A program made the position numbers and the translations under genes. Below are positions 5,523 to 7,902 of a stretch of 7,902 nt of DNA, piece by piece (position 1 is the first letter of the stretch; every line of letters starts with the position of its first letter). The stretch spans positions 1 to 7,902 of the forward strand of contig JAOUQB010000099.1 of assembly GCA_029879555.1 (NCBI GenBank). The letters run 5' to 3'. The notes under the pieces are model-generated. The model saw only the letters and a program-made list of their open reading frames with translations. It was not told the origin of the DNA and did no database searches. Source of the stretch: Nitrospirota bacterium (lineage in GTDB: Bacteria > Nitrospirota > Nitrospiria > Nitrospirales > UBA8639).

Positions 5523-5580
5523 GTCCAGGATGCCCTGGTGCATCTGGTTTTACACCCCAGCGCAATCGGGGGATCAGGCA

Positions 5581-5625
5581 AAAGAAAACCCTAAGAGAGC
5601 CACAAAGGGTCCCTTAGGGTTTCTT
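5581..5625 (-). terminator. Intrinsic terminator of the peroxiredoxin gene
   Basis: On the minus strand, AAGAAACCCTAAG (5625-5613) pairs with CTTAGGGTTT (5595-5586) around a 17-nt loop, followed by TTTTCTTT (5588-5581). It begins 15 nt past the peroxiredoxin stop codon. The stem is at least 10 bp. The plus strand lacks a comparably clean T-run. Confidence 0.8.
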
Positions 5626-5639
5626 CATCTCCTAGCGCT

Positions 5640-6110
5640 TTAGCCTAATTTTTTCAGAGCTTCGAGAATTTCCTTATCATCCCGTGCCACTTTGATTTCT
5701 TGCACTTTGGCATAGGCGACTTTCCCGTCTTTGCCCACAATGACGGTGGCTCGTTTCGAACAGTTCAGGGGTTCAAAATACAACCCATAGGCTTTTGACA
5801 CGGTTCGGTGCATGTCTGCCAACAGCTTATGCTTGAGATCTAACGAGTCAGCCCAGGCTTTATGGGAAAAAAAGCTATCGCAGCTAATGCCCATAATTTC
5901 CGCGTTGGCTGATTCAAAGCTGGGGAAATCATCGGTTAAACATTTGTTTTCGCCTTGGCACACCGGGCTCCAATCCAAAGGATAAAAGGCCAACACGACA
6001 TGTTTCTTACCTTTGAAATCACTGAGTTTAATATCGTTTTGGTCCTGATCTTTCAAGGTAAAATCTGGGGCGACATCTCCAACTTTAATTTCTGCGGCAA
6101 CATCTGACAT
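5640..6110 (-). CDS. Peroxiredoxin (AhpC/TSA-PrxQ type)
   Basis: This 156-residue thioredoxin-fold peroxidase reduces peroxides through a peroxidatic cysteine. The active-site signature P44-x3-S48-x2-C51 ('YPLDWSPVC') and the catalytic arginine R120 ('SKRATVIV') are intact. Other cysteines are C57, C77 and C117. PrxQ/BCP enzymes usually have the resolving cysteine five residues after the peroxidatic one, whereas C57 is six after, so the resolving partner is uncertain. The start is the ATG at 6110, backed by AGGAGG at 6120-6125 (9-nt spacing); the open frame extends to a TTG at 6194, but those 28 residues are unlike the family and overlap the predicted promoter. It ends at a strong terminator. 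The probable reductant is a thioredoxin, perhaps the CEPC protein next along the strand. It complements rubrerythrin in peroxide removal. Confidence 0.93.
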   Translation of the reverse strand: MSDVAAEIKVGDVAPDFTLKDQDQNDIKLSDFKGKKHVVLAFYPLDWSPVCQGENKCLTDDFPSFESANAEIMGISCDSFFSHKAWADSLDLKHKLLADMHRTVSKAYGLYFEPLNCSKRATVIVGKDGKVAYAKVQEIKVARDDKEILEALKKLG

Positions 6111-6119
6111 ATGCTCTCT

Positions 6120-6125
6120 CCTCCT
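6120..6125 (-). promoter_or_regulatory. Shine-Dalgarno deciding the peroxiredoxin start
   Basis: On the minus strand AGGAGG (within AAGGAGGAG) precedes the ATG at 6110 by 9 nt. It supports the 156-residue form over the longer frame that opens at 6194. Confidence 0.8.
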
Positions 6126-6160
6126 TGTTGATAAACGATACGGAAAATCCCTGAGTGGTT

Positions 6161-6175
6161 CATGGTCGTACCATG
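6161..6175. promoter_or_regulatory. Palindrome in the peroxiredoxin promoter region
   Basis: CATGGT (6161-6166), CGT, ACCATG (6170-6175) is a perfect 6-3-6 inverted repeat. It overlaps the predicted -10 of the peroxiredoxin promoter and lies about 50 nt upstream of its start codon, the usual place for a repressor operator. It is unlike the perR-proximal palindrome, so a different regulator, or none, may be involved. Confidence 0.4.
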
Positions 6176-6194
6176 GGGTGAAAAAGTTTGTCAA
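6165..6194 (-). promoter_or_regulatory. Candidate promoter of the peroxiredoxin gene
   Basis: A perfect TTGACA on the minus strand (6194-6189) is followed after 18 bp by TACGAC (6170-6165), a weak -10 with 3 of 6 matches. The leader would be about 50 nt. The poor -10 would suit an activated or repressed promoter. Confidence 0.4.
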
Positions 6195-6314
6195 TCAGCA
6201 CAATGGCCCCACGCCATCGCGCATGTGGCCTTGTTCGAAGTTTCGGGTTTTCCTGTCACCAATCCGAGCGCTTGAAACGCGTCAAAACGAATGGTGGCCT
6301 TTCGTTCCTTGTGT

Positions 6315-6342
6315 TTGACGTGATCTCAGGGTATCGTAAAAT
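6315..6342 (+). promoter_or_regulatory. Promoter of the PBP1A-like gene
   Basis: TTGACG (6315-6320) and TAAAAT (6337-6342), each 5 of 6 to consensus, are separated by 16 bp and lie 63 bp upstream of ATG 6406. The rest of the 295-bp divergent region (6195-6314) shows no supportable gene; a 73-residue open frame across it has no family features. Confidence 0.6.
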
Positions 6343-6405
6343 GAGGATGGTTTGTATCTTCCCTCACCTCCAAAACTCTCACAAAGGATATCGCTTCTTT
6401 CCTGA

Positions 6406-7902
6406 ATGAAGCCCCTTCAACAGATGTTGGCAACGCTTAAAACCTGGTCTTGGCTTCGTATCATTCTTGTCTGCTCACTGGTCCTCGGATGCATCGGAAC
6501 CGGGTTGGTCGGGGGCGTTCTTTGGATCGCCACGCGTGACCTGCCATCCTTCGATTCCTTCCAAGATTATCAGCCCAGTTTAGTATCAAGGGTCTATGCC
6601 GATAATGGGGAAATCATCGGTCAGTTCTTTATTGAACGTCGTCTCTATACCCCTTATGCTCAAATTCCCACAACCCTCACCCAAGCAGTCATTGCCGTAG
6701 AAGATACCCGGTTCCTTGAGCATCCTGGGCTTGATCTCGTGGGTATTGGTCGCGCAGCCTGGACGAATCTGAAAAAAGGCGGGCGATTCCAAGGTGCCAG
6801 CACGATTACTCAACAATTGGCACGAGCCCTCTTCCTCTCCCCAGAACGCACCTATACACGCAAAATCAAGGAACTCATTTTAGCGCTAAAAATGGAATGG
6901 GTGCTGACCAAGGACCAAATTTTGGAAATGTACCTGAACCAAATTTACTTTGGTCATGGCGCCTACGGGATCGCGGCAGCCACCCTCACGTACTTCGATA
7001 AAAGCGTCACCGAATTGACTCTTCCTGAAGCGGCTTTTTTGGCCGGCTTGCCAAAAGCTCCCAACACGTACTCGCCCTATCGCAATCCAGACCTGGCTAA
7101 ATCCCGAAAAGAATTGGTCTTGGGTCGTATGGTTGAAGCTGGGTTTATTACCGCAGAGGAAGAACAAACGGCTATTGAGAAGGTGTTAAATTATCGTCGG
7201 CAGGCCATTGAACCCATTGCCTCCTATTTTGTGGAAGATATCCGGCAACACCTTGTGGAGCGGTATGGAGAAGCTCTGGTGTATAAAGGCGGGTTGCAAA
7301 TCTACACCACCCTCAACATTGGCATGCAAAAACTCGCCGAAGACAGTCTTCAGCAAGGGTTGCGGCAAGTGGATAAACGGCAGGGATGGCGAGGCCCGTT
7401 GGGTCATGTGGAGATGACCACAGATTTTGTGCCTCCCAAGGAGTACCCCGAACTCCATAATCCTCAGTCCGCCAAGATCCATGGACTCTACCGAGGCCTG
7501 GTCACCAAGGTCACCAAACAATCAGCTGATCTTTTGATTGGAAATACCTACAAGGGAACCATTTCGCTGAAGGATATGCAGTGGGCGGAACGCCAACTCA
7601 AGGACCTCAACGATGTCGGGACGGCCATCGTTCAGAAAGAGTTTTCTCCACGACAGATTCTCAAAGTTGGCGATATCGTGGAGGTTTTGCCGAAAAAGGG
7701 GAATCTCGAATCCGGCAACTTCGTCCTTGAACAGACTCCACTGGTGGAAGGTGCATTACTCGCGCTTGATCCTCGAACCGGCGCGGTTCAGGCCATGTCC
7801 GGTGGGTACGACTTTAATCGCAGCCAGTTCAACCGGGCGGTGGCGGCCAGGCGACAACCGGGCTCCGCGTTCAAGCCCCTCATTTATGCTACAGCTCTCC
7901 AA
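6406..7902 (+). CDS. mrcA: Penicillin-binding protein 1A, bifunctional (3' truncated)
   Basis: The first 499 residues of a class A PBP are present; the family is usually 750-850. A single N-terminal signal-anchor (about 17-43, 'IILVCSLVLGCIGTGLVGG') places the rest in the periplasm. The GT51 glycosyltransferase domain has catalytic E99 in 'VEDTRFLEHPGLD', then GASTITQQLARALF (130-143), E174 in 'KDQILEMYLNQIYFGHGAYG' and 'EAAFLAGLPKAPNTYSPY'. An OB-like linker domain of the PBP1A type follows (about 362-445). The transpeptidase domain begins near 'EGALLALDPRTGAVQAMSGG', and the acyl-serine motif is S487-A-F-K490. The other transpeptidase motifs (SxN, KTG) are beyond the edge. It polymerises and cross-links peptidoglycan. 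Start: ATG 6406, with a stop just before it in the same frame; ATG 6424 is an alternative. The Shine-Dalgarno is weak (AAAGGA, distant). Confidence 0.95.
   Translation, partial: MKPLQQMLATLKTWSWLRIILVCSLVLGCIGTGLVGGVLWIATRDLPSFDSFQDYQPSLVSRVYADNGEIIGQFFIERRLYTPYAQIPTTLTQAVIAVEDTRFLEHPGLDLVGIGRAAWTNLKKGGRFQGASTITQQLARALFLSPERTYTRKIKELILALKMEWVLTKDQILEMYLNQIYFGHGAYGIAAATLTYFDKSVTELTLPEAAFLAGLPKAPNTYSPYRNPDLAKSRKELVLGRMVEAGFITAEEEQTAIEKVLNYRRQAIEPIASYFVEDIRQHLVERYGEALVYKGGLQIYTTLNIGMQKLAEDSLQQGLRQVDKRQGWRGPLGHVEMTTDFVPPKEYPELHNPQSAKIHGLYRGLVTKVTKQSADLLIGNTYKGTISLKDMQWAERQLKDLNDVGTAIVQKEFSPRQILKVGDIVEVLPKKGNLESGNFVLEQTPLVEGALLALDPRTGAVQAMSGGYDFNRSQFNRAVAARRQPGSAFKPLIYATALQ

Noticed and set aside
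5437..5643. 68-residue plus-strand open frame
   Set aside because: It runs through the dispersed repeat and the peroxiredoxin terminator and has no protein-like features.
6111..6194. 28-residue N-terminal extension of the peroxiredoxin
   Set aside because: It is unlike any peroxiredoxin N terminus and covers the ribosome-binding site and likely promoter; ATG 6110 has a strong Shine-Dalgarno.
6188..6409. 73-residue plus-strand open frame between the divergent genes
   Set aside because: No family features or ribosome-binding site; it overlaps the PBP promoter and start codon.
6586..7521. Several minus-strand open frames of 76-111 residues
   Set aside because: They lie antisense to the clearly coding PBP1A-like gene and show no family motifs.

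Overview
The window is about half G+C and gene dense. It looks like chromosomal DNA of a Gram-negative-type bacterium, possibly Nitrospirota. That placement is only an impression from protein style, gene neighbourhood and the GC-rich intergenic hairpin repeats; nothing here fixes the taxon. The theme is peroxide defence and iron-sulfur or redox homeostasis, bounded by two genes cut by the window edges: a BtuF-like binding protein on the left and a class A penicillin-binding protein on the right.

Left part (1-3578, plus strand). The 3' end of a cobalamin-type ABC transporter binding protein is followed by a PerR-type Fur-family regulator. A perfect 15-bp 7-1-7 palindrome lies just upstream of the regulator. 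Its stop codon abuts the Shine-Dalgarno of a short rubrerythrin that has no rubredoxin domain. After a 223-bp gap holding a composite inverted-repeat element come a soluble GlpC/HdrD-like Fe-S protein (two 4Fe-4S motifs, two CCG-type domains) and a DUF3501 protein, which overlap by 4 bp. I read perR, rbr, the Fe-S protein and DUF3501 as one peroxide-responsive module, in which the Fe-S protein may replace the missing rubredoxin domain as electron donor.

Middle (3579-4950, plus strand). An ErpA-type A-type Fe-S carrier has its own promoter, a 5'-UTR hairpin and a strong intrinsic terminator. Next is a 261-residue protein with two PTPS/QueD-type domains: the first has the full active site, and the second keeps the zinc histidines but lacks the catalytic cysteine. 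A longer open frame from a TTG codon would run through the erpA terminator, so the ATG at 4165 is preferred.

Right part (4951-7902). A small thioredoxin-fold protein (CEPC active site) and a PrxQ/AhpC-like peroxiredoxin lie on the minus strand. They are separated by the peroxiredoxin's terminator and a third copy of the dispersed hairpin repeat. A divergent intergenic region of 295 bp carries a candidate peroxiredoxin promoter with a palindrome at its -10 and a good promoter for the PBP1A-like gene, which runs off the right end just after its transpeptidase SxxK motif.

No rRNA, tRNA, CRISPR array, transposase or phage gene was seen. The most interesting items are the PerR-Rbr-FeS-DUF3501 module with its candidate operator, the MITE-like element inside it, and the tandem PTPS protein with a degenerate second half.
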